64,000 nt of DNA from Saprolegnia diclina VS20 (lineage: Eukaryota; Oomycota; Saprolegniomycetes; Saprolegniales; Saprolegniaceae), in NCBI RefSeq assembly GCF_000281045.1, contig NW_008246093.1, positions 427,839-491,838 of the forward strand. The letters run 5' to 3'. Below the pieces are notes generated by a model. That model was not told where the DNA came from and did no database searches. It saw only the letters and a list, made by a program, of their open reading frames with translations. The number at the start of each line of letters is the position of its first letter. Positions within the stretch are counted from its first letter, which is position 1. Of this stretch, positions 1-12,811 are shown piece after piece. The position numbers and the translations under genes were made by a program.

Positions 1-190
1 AGTAGTTACTCGACCACGGTGCCATATCATAGCACCTCTGTAGCACAGGAGGGTCTCGCTCTTCCACCGACTCGTCGCCGCTTCCACAGGTTCAACCTGT
101 TCGCTTCAAGAAGGGCGCCGATATCCGGATGATATCCGGGTGGCTGCCTTTCTGGTTGTTACGCCGACTTTACAAAGCGAAGAGACGATC
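1..190. other. 5' flank of the selenoprotein T gene
   Basis: No gene seen. Bases 121-140 hold two adjacent copies of a TATCCGG box; the first is the full palindrome ATCCGGAT at 123-130, about 60 nt before the start codon at 191. The same octamer sits upstream of several other genes in the window, so this stretch is probably the promoter. Confidence 0.4.
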
Positions 191-852
191 ATGACCCGGC
201 TCCTCCGCGTGCTGCTCATGCTCACGTTCCTCGTGCTGGCGCTGGCGCTGGCGCCGTCGACGGCCGCGCCGAGCAGCAAGAAGCTCGAGACGAAGCGCTC
301 GTTTGCGGACGACCGCATCCGCATCGAGTTTTGCTCGTCCTGAGGCTACGCCAACAACTACCGCGAGGTCCAGAAGTACCTCGAAGCCAACTACCCCCAC
401 CTCATTGGCCGCATCTCGGGCGGGAACGCGCTGCCGCCGCCATGGAAGCAGCAGCTCGCGACCGTCGTTGGCTACCTCCAGATGGCCGGCTTTGCCTTCC
501 TCCTCGCCGGCGAGCACATTCTCAACGCGCTCAACCTTCCCGCCGACATGCCGCTGCTTGTACAAATGCGCGAGAACAAGTTTGCAGCCTTTGCCGGCCT
601 CATGATCCTCGGCAGCATCTCGCAGTCGATGCTCGCCACCGGCGCGTTCGAAGTCTACTTCAACGGTACGATGGCGCCTTATTAGCTTGCCAATCACATT
701 CTATTATAGACGAGCTGGTCTTCTCCAAGATTCGCATGAACCGATGGCCCACGATGCAGGTGCGTGAGCAATGTGTGCAGCGCCCGAGCGAATACGTGTT
801 GTAGGAACTGATTGAGCTCCTCCAAGCCGCGGGCCTCCAGCGCCCGTACTAG
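191..852 (+). CDS. SELENOT: Selenoprotein T (thioredoxin-like, UGA read as selenocysteine)
   Basis: Selenoprotein T is an ER-membrane redox protein with a thioredoxin-like fold and a CxxU redox motif. Three exons: 191-665, 710-759 and 805-852, with introns of 44 and 45 nt, encode about 190 residues, close to the usual ~195. Residues 1-26 form a signal/anchor. The motif Cys48-Ser-Ser-Sec51 is encoded by TGC TCG TCC TGA, with TGA at 341-343. Reading through gives GYANNYREV, the hydrophobic segment GYLQMAGFAFLLAG, the family hallmark STGAFEVYFND and the C-terminal MQELIELL. The conserved sequence continues in frame past the TGA, and a SECIS hairpin follows 49 nt after the real stop at 850-852, so the TGA is selenocysteine and not a truncation. 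Ordinary gene callers would end the gene at 343 or start it later. Confidence 0.93.
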
Positions 853-900
853 GCGCACGCTCGCCGCGCTAGCAATGTGCTGCGTCGCTCATGGCCTCGG

Positions 901-977
901 CCCCGCGCCCTCTGAATGATGGGTCGCCTAGAAACCAGATTCTGGATGGGCGACCTGGAAAATGAACTGGCGCGGGG
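901..977 (+). promoter_or_regulatory. SECIS element (form 2) in the selenoprotein T 3' UTR
   Basis: Helix I pairs 901-909 with 969-977 (9 perfect base pairs). After an internal loop comes the ATGA quartet at 916-919 facing GGAA at 957-960, which gives the tandem G-A pairs of the SECIS core (A919-G958, G918-A959). Helix II pairs 920-928 with 949-957 (seven Watson-Crick and two wobble pairs). The apical AAA at 932-934 lies 12 nt from the quartet, and a mini-stem CCAG (935-938)/CTGG (942-945) closes the tip, as in form 2 SECIS. Drawn by hand, but every expected element is in place. Confidence 0.9.
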
Positions 978-1907
978 TGCATCCGACCAGAGGCTGATGT
1001 CGCGCGATCTACGGGGGTAGAGACGCGCTGCAGCTGGCCACTCGTCGAGCATGCCGTCCGAGGCATCGTAGCTCGTGCCACGTAGCTAGCGATCGCGAAT
1101 GTAGTCTCCAACACACTAGTTGGACTTTGCCTTTGACGTTGTCGTTGGACTTGACCGTTTATTGACTTGGCCGTTGGGCCATGGCGCAGGGGCACGCGTA
1201 GCTTTGAGAGGCGGGTACGATGGCATTGTCATCCCGTCGCGCTAAGGCTGTCGCTGTTCTCGATGGTGCGGTGCAGTGTATGAGTGCGGCGGATGTTCCG
1301 ACGTCCAGGGACTTTCCGGCCAAGATGGATGGATGAACGTGACACGTGAGTTACGCTTTGCGTACCAGATTCCGGCTTTTGTTCCGACGCAATGGGCTCC
1401 GGAATCTTCAGTGGTAGCAACCAACGCGATCTTGGCGACGCTTGGCCAAGGGTCATAGGAGTTGTTGTTCTGTACTTTGACCTCAGAGTTATTCTACCAT
1501 TTTGCTCCTATCTTGCGGACTCTAGTAGTGTAACAGGACCAAGCAAATTCATTCTCTTGAGCGAACCCGTGCTCCCATCCACTTAAGTACGGGGTATGAC
1601 GATGTGCCAGAGCCTAGGCGGCGCCCCTTTGGCTGGCCGAGCGCAACGAACGGCTTGAAAATGGAAGGGTCGCAAGATTCGCTGTGAACTAAGAAATGAG
1701 AGGTCGCGAGGAATCTCGGATGCCCATTGCAAGTGAACGCGCCAGCGTATCTCGCTCCGTGCGCTCACGTTACTCACTGCGTCAATAGCTGAGGTTTTGT
1801 AAGCCACTTGGTGGTGCCCTGTTACACGAAACGACTGGTGGATCTCGGGTCTTGCGCATCCGGCAGTCGTCAAATTTCTCTGCCACTTTGCACATACGCG
1901 AGCGTGC
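978..1907. other. Intergenic region
   Basis: No supported gene. Only short overlapping open frames without recognisable domains are seen. It separates the SECIS of selenoprotein T from the PARP-type zinc-finger gene and should contain the latter's promoter; an ATCCGG half-box lies near 1858. Confidence 0.4.
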
Positions 1908-2264
1908 ATGGCGCCGCCCAGCGCCTGGTCGCAGTACAAGGAGGCGGTGCTGCAGGTCGCCACGACGTCCACCGCCACGTGCCAAGCGTGCAGCGCCAAG
2001 ATCAGCGCCGGCCAACTGCGCCTCGGTGTCATGTACCTCCACGTCGACGGCTTCATGCTCATGGAGTGGGTCCACGTCTCGTGCGAGCCGTCGCTGCCCG
2101 CCGCCTTCGACACGATCTCGTTCATCGAGACAGGCGTCGACCCGGACCACGCCAAGCGCATTCTCAGCTGGGTCTCGATCTGCAAGACCAAGCCGTCGAC
2201 GGCCAAGGAAATCTACGAGCTCGAGACGCACCAGATGAGCCGCAGCCGAAAGATGACCGCCTAA
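1908..2264 (+). CDS. Single-domain PARP-type zinc-finger protein
   Basis: Intronless, 118 residues. The ligands of a PARP-type zinc finger are visible: Cys25-Gln-Ala-Cys28 and, after a beta-rich stretch (LRLGVMYLHVDGF), the WxHxxC end with His56 and Cys59. In PARP1 and DNA ligase III this finger recognises DNA breaks. Here it stands alone with no catalytic, WGR or ligase domain, so a DNA- or chromatin-binding role is inferred. The C-terminus ends in a basic tail (SRSRKMTA). The spacing between the second Cys and the His is 27 residues, somewhat shorter than in PARP1 finger 1. It converges on the MYST acetyltransferase gene, whose stop is 134 bp away. Confidence 0.7.
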   Translation: MAPPSAWSQYKEAVLQVATTSTATCQACSAKISAGQLRLGVMYLHVDGFMLMEWVHVSCEPSLPAAFDTISFIETGVDPDHAKRILSWVSICKTKPSTAKEIYELETHQMSRSRKMTA

Positions 2265-2397
2265 GTTATGCGAAGACAAGAGATGCTTCCTTCTGTCTCG
2301 CCCTATCGCCGTGTCGAGAGGACAAACGATCGGCGTGGCTCCTGGCAGCTTCAAGGACATGGTCGACGGGCTCTTTGGGTTACAACGCTGATGCACA

Positions 2398-4179
<1,782 letters not shown>

Positions 4180-4182
<3 letters not shown>

Positions 4183-6558
4183 GCCACCAGCGTCGTCCCG
4201 ACGGCGAAGCCTTCGATCGCGGCAGGTGCAGCCGCGGTGCTCGGGGCCATCCTCCTCGCTTTTCGAATGTATCCGGATATGGCGACCCGTTGGTTTCGGC
4301 ATGTGCCACAAATACCAAGATCGCCGGCCGCCATGACCGCAGCTGCGCTGCTGTCGTTCGCCGCCACCGAGCGCGTACATGCCCATCTACCGGTCGTCGC
4401 GGCCTTGGACGACAAGCATGCGCAGCTCATGACGCTGCTCGCAGCGCACCTGCCGGTCCCCGACTGCAAGGCGGCGCTGCATCCGCTGACGCTCGGCGAC
4501 TTGGTATTGTCCATTGAAGCTGCACAGCTCCACACACCACTGGGCATCGTCCTCGCTCTCTTGCACATCGACGACAGCTACCGCTTCTGCCACGCCATCC
4601 ATACGTGGCACGATGCTAGTGCGACATTGCAGGACGCTGGCGCCCGGCTGCAGACGCTGAACGTGCTCGTGGATACAACACTGCGATCGCTGCGGACTGT
4701 AGACCACGAGCCGACCGCCATTGCCGCGCTGCACACAGCTTTGGCGTCATCGTCTTGCGCGTGCTTGCATGCGCATCTGGAGCCATCGCGTGTCGTCGCG
4801 TCGTCGCGTGGGCTGCGCCCACATGCGACGCCGCTGCAAGACGTGCTCGATCTCGTCGTCCGGGTCGCCACATCGTACTCGAACCTTTGTCAATCAACGC
4901 ACAAGAAGTGTCCTTCGGTCGTGCTCGAGCTGCCGCCTCTCGAGACGTTTGCATCTGTTGACGACGCGATGGCAACCTCGTACACGGACGAGCTACCAGG
5001 ACACGAGATGGAGCCGCGACTCGAAGAGTGGTGGCCGCGCGCCACGTCGACAACAGACGCACAAGACGCGACGCAGTCGTTTGCCCGGCTCATCGCGCTC
5101 GGCAGTGCACAATGGAGCACGACCACTATCATGTGGCTGCAGACGTATCTCGCTGAGCTCACGGACCTCGACCGGCTCTCGATCGCAGTCGAGTGCATTT
5201 GCCGCCAGCCGCCCTTTGCCGCGCCCGACGTGTCGGCCTCTGTGGCCAAGGCCTTCAACACGCTCACGACCGACCATAGAAAAGGAAGCCTCGCCATGCT
5301 CTTGCGCTGCGTCGCGTGGGCCCCAGAGTCAGTGTTGCACCGTCTTCTCCAGAATGGCGTCGCTTGTCCCGAGCACGTGCCTGTGTATCTTCGCCTCTTG
5401 GAGCTCGCACCGTCCTTGGCGCAGTCAACGCAGCTGCTACCGTCTCTTGGCCATCTCGTGCAGGTGCTGACGACCGAGACGCTGGCGTCCACCGCGCACT
5501 TATTCGCGGAGCTGACATCTCTCGGCGTGACGACCATGCTCGACGTCGTCGGCACTTGCATCTTGCCGCATCTGCGTGGCGTCAACGACCTTGGCTGGGA
5601 CCTTCTCACTGTGCTCTCGCCCTGGACTTCCGTGTCGGACGCAGAGATTGGCGCGGAGCTTCTCGACCGCACATGTGCCACGTTGGCAACGGCGTGGGCA
5701 TCAACGGGGGAGGCACAGGCTGCCGCGCGCCTTCTCCCGATCGCCCGCAACCTCGCCGCCGTCGTCACGCACCCGACAATCTCCAAACTCGAAGCGTACG
5801 TGACGTCCAAGGACATTCGTTTGGTGTTGTTGCTGCTGCCGCTGTTCCCGTCGACGCCACTTCCGCTGCCGACACTGTCCGAGTCGACCGATGGTGTATA
5901 CACGCTGTCGAAAGCCGACGTTGGCAACATCTTCATGGGTGCATTGCTGCTCTGTGCGTCGGCGGTCGCACTGCTGCCGTCACTGGCCACTTCATTGCGT
6001 CAAGGTCGCTTGGCCGTGGCCGGCGTCCCGGCCTGTCCGCCGATGTCGATGCTTGCTCTTCTCTCGACGTGGGTTCTACCATCCCTTGCGACCAGCGACG
6101 ACGGCACCCGCTTTGTCTTTGAGCTCCTGCCGCAGCTGCTGCCGCCCGACCAAAACACACCGCTCGATGCGACGCTGTGCGTTGCCCGGGGCATGCTTCT
6201 TCGAGGATTGGCGACCAAGAGCAGCTGGGACCGAACGTCGATGGGCCATGTGCTGCACTGCATTGAGCACTGCATCGTCCAGGATCCGTCATCGGTGTCG
6301 ACGTACCAAGGACTGCTACCGCTTGTGTTGTGGCTTCTTCGCGAGACGCCGTGCGGCCACGACGACGATGTGCTGCTCATGACGCTGCGCAAGATGACAC
6401 GCGCGTGGCATGACCATCTGCCGCCCGAGACGCTCGGCGAGCTCCACGCGGTCGCCCTCGAGCTTTTGAGCAAAAATGTAGCGCCGACGAAGACGATCTT
6501 CCGCCATGTGCACAGTCTGCTCACACAACCTCGTCGGACGACTCCCCTACCCCCATAA
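4180..6558 (+). CDS. Large alpha-helical protein of unknown function
   Basis: One long open frame of about 790 residues from the ATG at 4180. Start codons at 4045 and 4051 are also in frame, but they would overlap the antisense chromo-barrel exon of the MYST gene, so 4180 is preferred. The product is rich in Leu, Ala, Thr and Ser and reads as a run of amphipathic helices, suggesting a HEAT/ARM-type solenoid. I recognise no catalytic motif. A hydrophobic stretch (GNIFMGALLLCASAVALLP) may be a buried helix or one membrane segment. Codon use matches its neighbours. The gene is divergent from the acetyltransferase, and the two starts lie within about 10 bp of each other or overlap. Function unknown. 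Confidence 0.65.
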
Positions 6559-6621
6559 AGAAATTAAATCAATCTATCGAAACATAGAGAGTTTCCGATC
6601 TTGTTGCGAAGCGACGCCAGC

Positions 6622-6876
6622 ATGGACAGCGTCGACTGGAAGGCGCTCGGACTCACGATGGACCAGGCGGGGGCGCTCGTCGCGGCCTTCAGCAAGTACG
6701 ACAAGATGAAGACGGGCGCGATCCCAGTCGACGCGCTCGATGCGCTCAGCGTCGACCTCGGCGAGACGTTTGACGACGAAGAGATGCGGGTCGCCAAGCA
6801 GAGTCTTCAGGACGGCGACGTCATTCGCCTCGAGGCTTTTCTCAAGTGGTGGGCCCACGACCCAAAGCTCACATAG
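6622..6876 (+). CDS. Small EF-hand-like protein (degenerate)
   Basis: 84 residues from the ATG at 6622; no upstream ATG in frame was found. The pattern GLTMDQAGALVAAFSKYDKMKTGAIPVDAL resembles the first half of an EF-hand pair (helix, 12-residue loop with D, K, T, G and I, helix), followed by FDDEEMRVAKQSL and a second loop reduced to DGDVIRLEAFLKWW. The first loop keeps Asp and the Gly-x-Ile core but not the full ligand set, so calcium binding is doubtful. Only 63 bp separate it from the stop of the upstream gene. It could be a calmodulin- or centrin-related adaptor. Confidence 0.6.
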   Translation: MDSVDWKALGLTMDQAGALVAAFSKYDKMKTGAIPVDALDALSVDLGETFDDEEMRVAKQSLQDGDVIRLEAFLKWWAHDPKLT

Positions 6877-7045
6877 ATAGCCTTGTGCAGGCAGCTCAAA
6901 TGTCCACACGTACTCAACCTTTGTTATTCGTAAGCAAGGCATGCATGGCGCAGAGCTACTGCCATCGTCGATGGCTCTAGTCGAAACAACGTTGGTTGAA
7001 GTGACTCGTGGAAGTATGATAGACTTGGGAGTCGCCACGAGAGAA

Positions 7046-7823
7046 CTAGCCCTTGGCGATCTCGCGCGCTTGCTTTTTGAGCGCGGCGGCAACTGCCGTC
7101 TTGACCTTGAGCGCGCGTGTAATGAGCTCCCGCCGCTTTTCTCTACGGTTCGATGCACGCGACGTCACGACATGTAGAGATCAAGTTGATACTTGGAATG
7201 CAAGACGAGATTCTTCTCGTGCAGTCGTCGCAGCAGCTCGGGCGCCGTGGCAAGTCCGGCGTTGCCAGAGAGGTCGACAACCTTGAGGTTCTGGAGTGAG
7301 TTGAGCGACTTTGGCAGGTACACAAGGTCGTTCTGCGCGAGGCTGAGCACCGAGAGGCTTGTCAAGTGCGCAAATTCGTCCGGTACATCGCGGATTGCGT
7401 TGTGCTGGACGTACAGTTCCTGGAGCTTACTGCAGCTCATAAGGCTCAGTGGTAGTGACCGAAGGCGATTCGCTTGTGCAAAGAGCTGTCGGAGGCGCGG
7501 GAGGCCGCCAATGTCGGGCGGAAGGTTGGTGAGCGCGTTCTCGGCCACGTTGAGGACTTCGAGGAGCGGGACAGACTCAACGAGGTCAATGCTAATATGA
7601 ATGAAACAAATAATGAACGAAAGGAGGCAAGGTACGGTAAGCTCGAGAGATGGTTGTGCCGGAGATTGAGCTTCACCAGCGTCGAGAAGCCAAGAACGAT
7701 CGGTGGTACATGCTGCAACTCGAGGTCGGCGAGGTTGAGCTCACGGCCTTGCGTGAGCTTGTCGCACTTGGCGACGCGATCGCCGACATCGGCTGCCACG
7801 TCCGTCTCGGTCGCGCTCGTCAT
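7046..7823 (-). CDS. Leucine-rich repeat protein
   Basis: Three exons. The first starts at 7823 and runs into LRHNHLSSLP. A 44-nt intron with GTACC donor and TAG acceptor then joins to IDLVESVPLLEVLNVAENAL. The second intron (50 nt) restores a basic tail ending in KKQAREIAKG, with the stop at 7046-7048; ignoring it would wrongly end the protein at 7165. About seven 23-residue LxxLxLxxNxL repeats are visible, of the plant/animal Shoc2-like class with LP-x-x-x-x-L spacing. Such proteins are usually scaffolds binding small GTPases or kinases; the partner here is unknown. About 210 residues, no signal peptide, no membrane segment. Confidence 0.75.
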
Positions 7824-8059
7824 GAGGTTTTGGGGTTTTCAATAACCGACGCGGCGTTTCTGACAAACCGGAGCCCTAGTTCGTTGCCTTGCTGTACGTG
7901 GCTAATATCAACTGACCGATGTACACCTTGACACACCTATTGAGACCAGTCGTTCCATCTCCTAGTTATAGAATTCCTTGTGTATCCCCTTTCTAGCGTC
8001 AATGAGCCCCACCAGTAGTTTTGCTCTGCAAGTGAACAGTCTGTGTTACTCAACAGAGT

Positions 8060-11000
8060 TCAAGCGGCGTGGGAATGTGAGAGCTCTTGAAGCTTCGAGT
8101 ACTGCGCTTGGAGCTTCTCGCGGTACACCTTTTTGAGAGCCGTCGAGTTGGAGTGTTCTGTAGAAAATCAATATCACGTCATAGTCTCGTGCGATGAGAG
8201 AGCGCCATGTACCGAGGGCGGCAAGCGACAATGTCATAAACTTCTCGGCGTGCTTGAGCTCTTGGTTTCGGTAGCAAGAGACACCCTACCTCGGTTGAAT
8301 ATGTGATGAAATCACACTGAAATCGTACGAAGTTCCATGCTTTGGTGAGAAGCCATTCGACATCGTCATCGGACAACGTGATCTCGAGGCTTGTTGCAAT
8401 TTGACGCGCTTGGTGCAGCCACTCGTAGCCCTCTTCCTTGGTTTGTGCGAGAGCGATGATCTTCTTGAGCGGATATGTGACTGTGGCGGCGTCGACCTTC
8501 TCCTTCTGGAGCTCGAGCTGCAAACTACAAGGTGGTTTAACATCGATGACGTGGCAGGAGTCATATATAACCTGAGCTTGTAGAGCTGAGACGCAACGGG
8601 CCGCAGAAGACCAGGTGCTCCCTTGAGGGATAATAAGTTTTGTGATCGAAAAAGCGGTAGACCTCGTTCAGAGACTGCTTGGATGTGTAGAGTACAAAAT
8701 CTAAAACATGAGCCGGCGAAGATGGAATTTCAGCTCACCACCCAGCTCGCGTAGCTTTTCTGGTGTCCGTAACACGTGCTTCATGTGCTGGTCGACGAAT
8801 TCCGTGCCTTGAACTGCAAGTAGTTTGACGTTGATCTTGAATGCACTGGTCGCCTATTCTTGTCGTGAGCTCTTAAATGGCCGAACGAATCAATTCTACC
8901 AAGTAGTCGAGAATGCGCGAAGTGTCGCCATCGCCATCGATCTTGGACAAGCTCTTCTCGATCGTGGCCAATACCTATTTCAATGCGCTGGCGTGAAGCA
9001 CATAACACCATCCTCGAGATTACTTCGCGAAGCTCCACGTCGGAGAGAGTGTCGAACGACTTCATGCGAATGCACGACGCAGCGAGCCAGCACTTTTCTT
9101 CGCGACTTCGCAGCTTCGTGTTGTTTGGAAAGTATGCCTCAGCCTTCACGGCAACGTCGGCTGCCAGCATGAAACACACCCAGTTTTCCTTGTTGCAGCC
9201 GAGGTTATGGCTATTCAAGGTTCAGTAATGTGAGGTCAAAGAAGTCGACGACAAACCAAACGCCGTAGAACCACTCAAAGACGGATGGCGGGCCAAATGC
9301 AGTGTCCGCTTGAGTTGGGTCAATCTTGTCGAGAATGCTCAAAAGATCGCGCAGGTAACGCATGAAATTCGAAATCGACGTGTCTTCGTCGAGGGACTCA
9401 TCGCTACACAGTGCGTTGCGCGTCAATGCAAAGCGCACGATCAAGGAAAATATCAAAGACCTGTTGTTGAGCTGCGCCATGTTTTGGAACAACACGCCCA
9501 TCGGCAGTTGCGGCACGTCACCCGTTTGCAAAATGTGAGTCACAAGCATGCGGCTAAAGCTGTCGAGCACTTGAAGCACGACAGCGGGGCTGCCAGCTTC
9601 GTGGGCTTCTTTGGCAAACATGACCAAGTCGTACACGTCAAAGTCGTCCAAGTTGATGAGCTTGGTGACGAGCTCCGTGATATCGGATGGTGCAGGAGAC
9701 GGCCCCGCGAGGTGCGCCCGGAAGCACGCGAAGAGCGACTTCTTGGACAATTCTTTTCCGAGTGCATCGTGCGCATAACGAACGGCATCGTCGAATTCTC
9801 CCAGCTTGACCTTGGCGCGGGACATGAGCCTAGTTCATTGTGTTTAGATATGGGTGCAATGAGATTGGCAAGCACCGGAAGGAACACGCTTGATCTTCCG
9901 GCGTTGATGACAGAATCATGCCGATGCGTGCCCACTGAAAGTACTCCTATGCATGGACATAGGTTAAAGAATAACGCACATACTGATGGAACATACGTCG
10001 TGCAGGTTGTAGTTGTGGGCGTTGCAGGACCCGTCGTGGATCACCTTCTTGAGCCGTGCTTGCTGCTCCGAGGTGCACGGCTCCTTGACCATGCGTTCCA
10101 CGATCGCAATCGTTTGGCAGCGCAGGTTCTTGTCGTTGGAGAAAGCGAGCTCGTTCGCAATGTCGGCGTCAATGTTCCAGGCCGCGTCGGGAAAGTTGTG
10201 CTGCAGGTTGTGCCACAGATCGAGCGCCGGTGCCGCGTACTCGGTCGCATGGGCAAAAAGGCGCGTCGCTGTATGTGCTGCGTCAAAGTCGTCACCGTTC
10301 TACGTTTATGCCATGGCCTCAAAACATTCACTGATAAAAATGGTACCTGTAGCTTCTCGACCAAATTTGCCGCGGCAGTCCAATCCTGGCGCTTGAGGTA
10401 TAGCTTGACGCCGTGGAGAAGCCCGTCGGTGGCCCCGAGCAAGCGCAGACACGCTTCTGCCTTGTCGAGCAGCTCCAAGTCCAGGTACACGTCGGTGAGG
10501 CGGCCTATGATCATGGCGCGCAGCTTCTTGTTGCGACGACGGTCGCACTGCTCGACGATTTCCAGGGCGACGGCCAAAAGTGTGCTTTCCGCATCGCGTG
10601 CGTCGGTGGCCAAGCAAGAATCGGCAAATACCAAAAGAGCTTTCGCGACTGCTGGTGCTTCCTTGGGCACATATGGAAGGAGCATGCGGATCTCTTGGAT
10701 GTCGCTGATAATTGTGTCGAGGTCCAGCGATTGCAGCGGGAGGCTCTCGAGATGGCCCATAAAGGCCTGGAAGACTTCGTCGATCACGGCTTCGAGCTCA
10801 ACGCCTGCGAGGACCTTCCCGAGCTTGTGCACGCCAATGGCGCGGTAGATCTCGATGGCCTCTTTAAAGCATGCTTGCGGGGTCGCGATCGGGAACGGGC
10901 CATCGCCGCACATGAGGAGGAGGCGCCCGAGCCGGCAGAAGCATCGGAGGAGATCCACACCTGTACTCATGGAGCCCCGCTGGACGCGCTTCATGACGAT

Positions 11001-11198
11001 ACATGCGATTGCGCGGATCTGGAGCGCGTCGAGCTTGCGCGTCTCGAGGAGCCAGCAGTCCCGCGACTTGTTGTAGAGCGCGATCGCGTCCTTGTCGTCG
11101 ACGCCATGGAGGGGTCCATCGAGCCACGCTCGTGCTTCCGGAAGGATTCCATCTTCGTCGGCGCCGTCGAGGAAGCGCGCGAGCCGAGGCAGGTCCAT
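8060..11198 (-). CDS. SPO22/ZIP4 (TEX11)-like meiotic TPR protein
   Basis: Long helical-repeat protein spread over many exons with introns of about 44-55 nt. Start taken at the ATG at 11198 (MDLPRLARF); stop at 8060-8062 after a 55-nt intron whose removal gives HSNSTALKKVYREKL. Segments typical of the SPO22/ZIP4 family are seen: ALYNKSRDCWLLETRKLDAL, the repeat ACFKEAIEIYRAIG, ELAFSNDKNLRCQTIAIVE, and the family's FEWFYGVAWNLG block followed by MLAADVAVKAEAYFP. ZIP4/TEX11 organises crossover formation on meiotic chromosomes. The family is inferred from pattern, not from a search. The exons between about 8.2 and 9.2 kb are short and their exact joins are less certain. Confidence 0.7.
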
Positions 11199-11602
11199 CA
11201 CGCGTTCTTCCGTCTCGTCCCTCGGCTGCAAATTGCTGAATGCGCGCGAAACACGCGATCCAAAATCCGTTACTTTTCGGATACCTCCTCACTTAACCGG
11301 ACACCGCGACCGGTTGCTTGCGAACGTAACCGGATTGTTTGCACTGAACGCACGCAACCTTTTCTCGGCCCCCTAGCGGACATAGCGTATTTGCCATCGG
11401 TCAGACCTTGGATGGATCAACTTCTTATTTAAAAAAGGTTTATGCGTTGCCGTTTACACCAAGAAATACGATCGCCGTTGCATTTCTCGATGGAGGAGAT
11501 GTCTTGAACGACTAAAGTGGCGTGTTTTTAGCTGCCGGAATCAAGTATCCGGATGACCTGGCATGAAAGGGGTTGGTTCCGACAACTTCAAGCACGGTCG
11601 CC
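11199..11602. promoter_or_regulatory. Divergent promoter region with an ATCCGGAT box
   Basis: About 400 bp between the meiotic gene (reading left) and the exonuclease gene (reading right). It contains several AACCGG/CCGGTT motifs between 11295 and 11335 and one complete ATCCGGAT palindrome at 11547-11554, 49 nt before the exonuclease start codon. No coding region seen. Confidence 0.4.
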
Positions 11603-12811
11603 ATGCTGCGTCGCTCGTTGCAGTACCCGGCGTCGCAGGTCCGCGCGCTCAGCTCGTGGAGTAGCAAGGCGCTCTCACACAAGAAGACGTCGGCGCAATG
11701 TCTCTTGGTCGACGGCAACAACCTTCTCTACGAGATGTACGACGCACGGTGTCAATTGAGCTGGTACGACGACCTGGCATATTGTCGGCGTCGCCTGCAC
11801 GTAGCCATCTCCTAGGAACGGCGGGCCCACGGGCACGGCCATGCGTTTTGTGAAATGCGTCTACGACCTCGTGCGCGCCAAGCAGCCGCAACGCGTCGGT
11901 ATCTTCTTTGATACTGCGACCAAGACGCATCGCCACTTGAGCAACCCCAACTACAAGCAGTCGCCGACGCGAAAGCCAATGCCGGATGCTCTCCGCGCCC
12001 AGTTTGACGTCACGGTACCTTCTTGTCTCTTCGCGCAAGAAGCAATTGATCCTGGCAGTAGCTGCACGTGCTTCGAGCTCTTGGCCTCAAAGTGATTCAG
12101 AAACCGGGCGTCGAAGCCGACGACTTTATTGCCTCGTACACCAAGATCTGCGCTGCCGACGGGTACGACGTCATTGTCGTTAGCAACGATGGCGACATGC
12201 ACCAGCTCGTGCAGTCGCCGACGCTCTCACCACACGCGAAGCAACACGTCGTCATCTACAAGCCGACGCGCGGCATCTATGTGGCCGAGAAGCAAGTGCG
12301 CAAGTTCCTGCACGGCGGTGCGCCGTCGCTCCATCCTGGTATTCGCGCGCTCTGCGGCGACCACTGGGGCAAAGCATCGGGTGTCCCCGGCGGCCTCCCG
12401 GTTCCTATCGCCGTGTCGCTCCTCACTGAATTTGGGAGTTTACCTCGACTCCTCCGCAGCCTCAACAAGGTCGACGATCTGAACCTGCGGCGCCGGCTCC
12501 AAGACGCAATTTCGGCGCTGGAAGTGTCGTACAAAATGTCCAAGCTCCAGGAGAACGTCGCGCTGCCCGTGGCGCCCGCGGCCTTGGATGTCCTCTTGCC
12601 GCTCACTTTGGACCGGTCCGTGCTGCACGACTACCTCGGCCCGGACGGCATGGCCACGGTGCTCGCGGACCCGAAAAACAAGCGCGGCAAGTTCAACAAA
12701 CGAGCGCACGTCTTTATCACACCCGAACCGGAAGAGACGCTCGATGCGACGACCGAAGCCGAGCTTGACAAGTGGTTTGACGCCGTCGCCAACGGCCACG
12801 ACTACAAGTAA
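11603..12811 (+). CDS. 5'-3' exonuclease (PIN/H3TH, FEN-like), probably mitochondrial
   Basis: Three exons (11603-11748, 11816-12014, 12062-12811; introns 67 and 47 nt). The N-terminus is rich in Arg and Ser (MLRRSLQYPASQVRALSSW), as in mitochondrial targeting peptides. The PIN-like nuclease fold follows: LLVDGNNLLYEMYDAR (first Asp), VGIFFDTATKTHRH, and LGLKVIQKPGVEADDFIASY (acidic pair) with VIVVSNDGDMHQLV (third acidic cluster). The helix-hairpin-helix part (ALCGDHWGKASGVPG) resembles the bacterial PolA 5'-nuclease and T5-type enzymes, though the usual GDxxDNxPG is changed to GDHWGKASGVPG. The likely role is flap or RNA-primer removal in mitochondrial DNA. About 360 residues. An ATCCGGAT promoter box lies just upstream. 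Confidence 0.8.

Noticed and set aside
341-343. TGA as a premature stop in a pseudogene
   Set aside because: Conserved selenoprotein T sequence continues on both sides and a SECIS follows, so it is read as selenocysteine.
9310-10848. Plus-strand frame opposite the meiotic TPR gene
   Set aside because: Antisense shadow of exons with family motifs on the minus strand.
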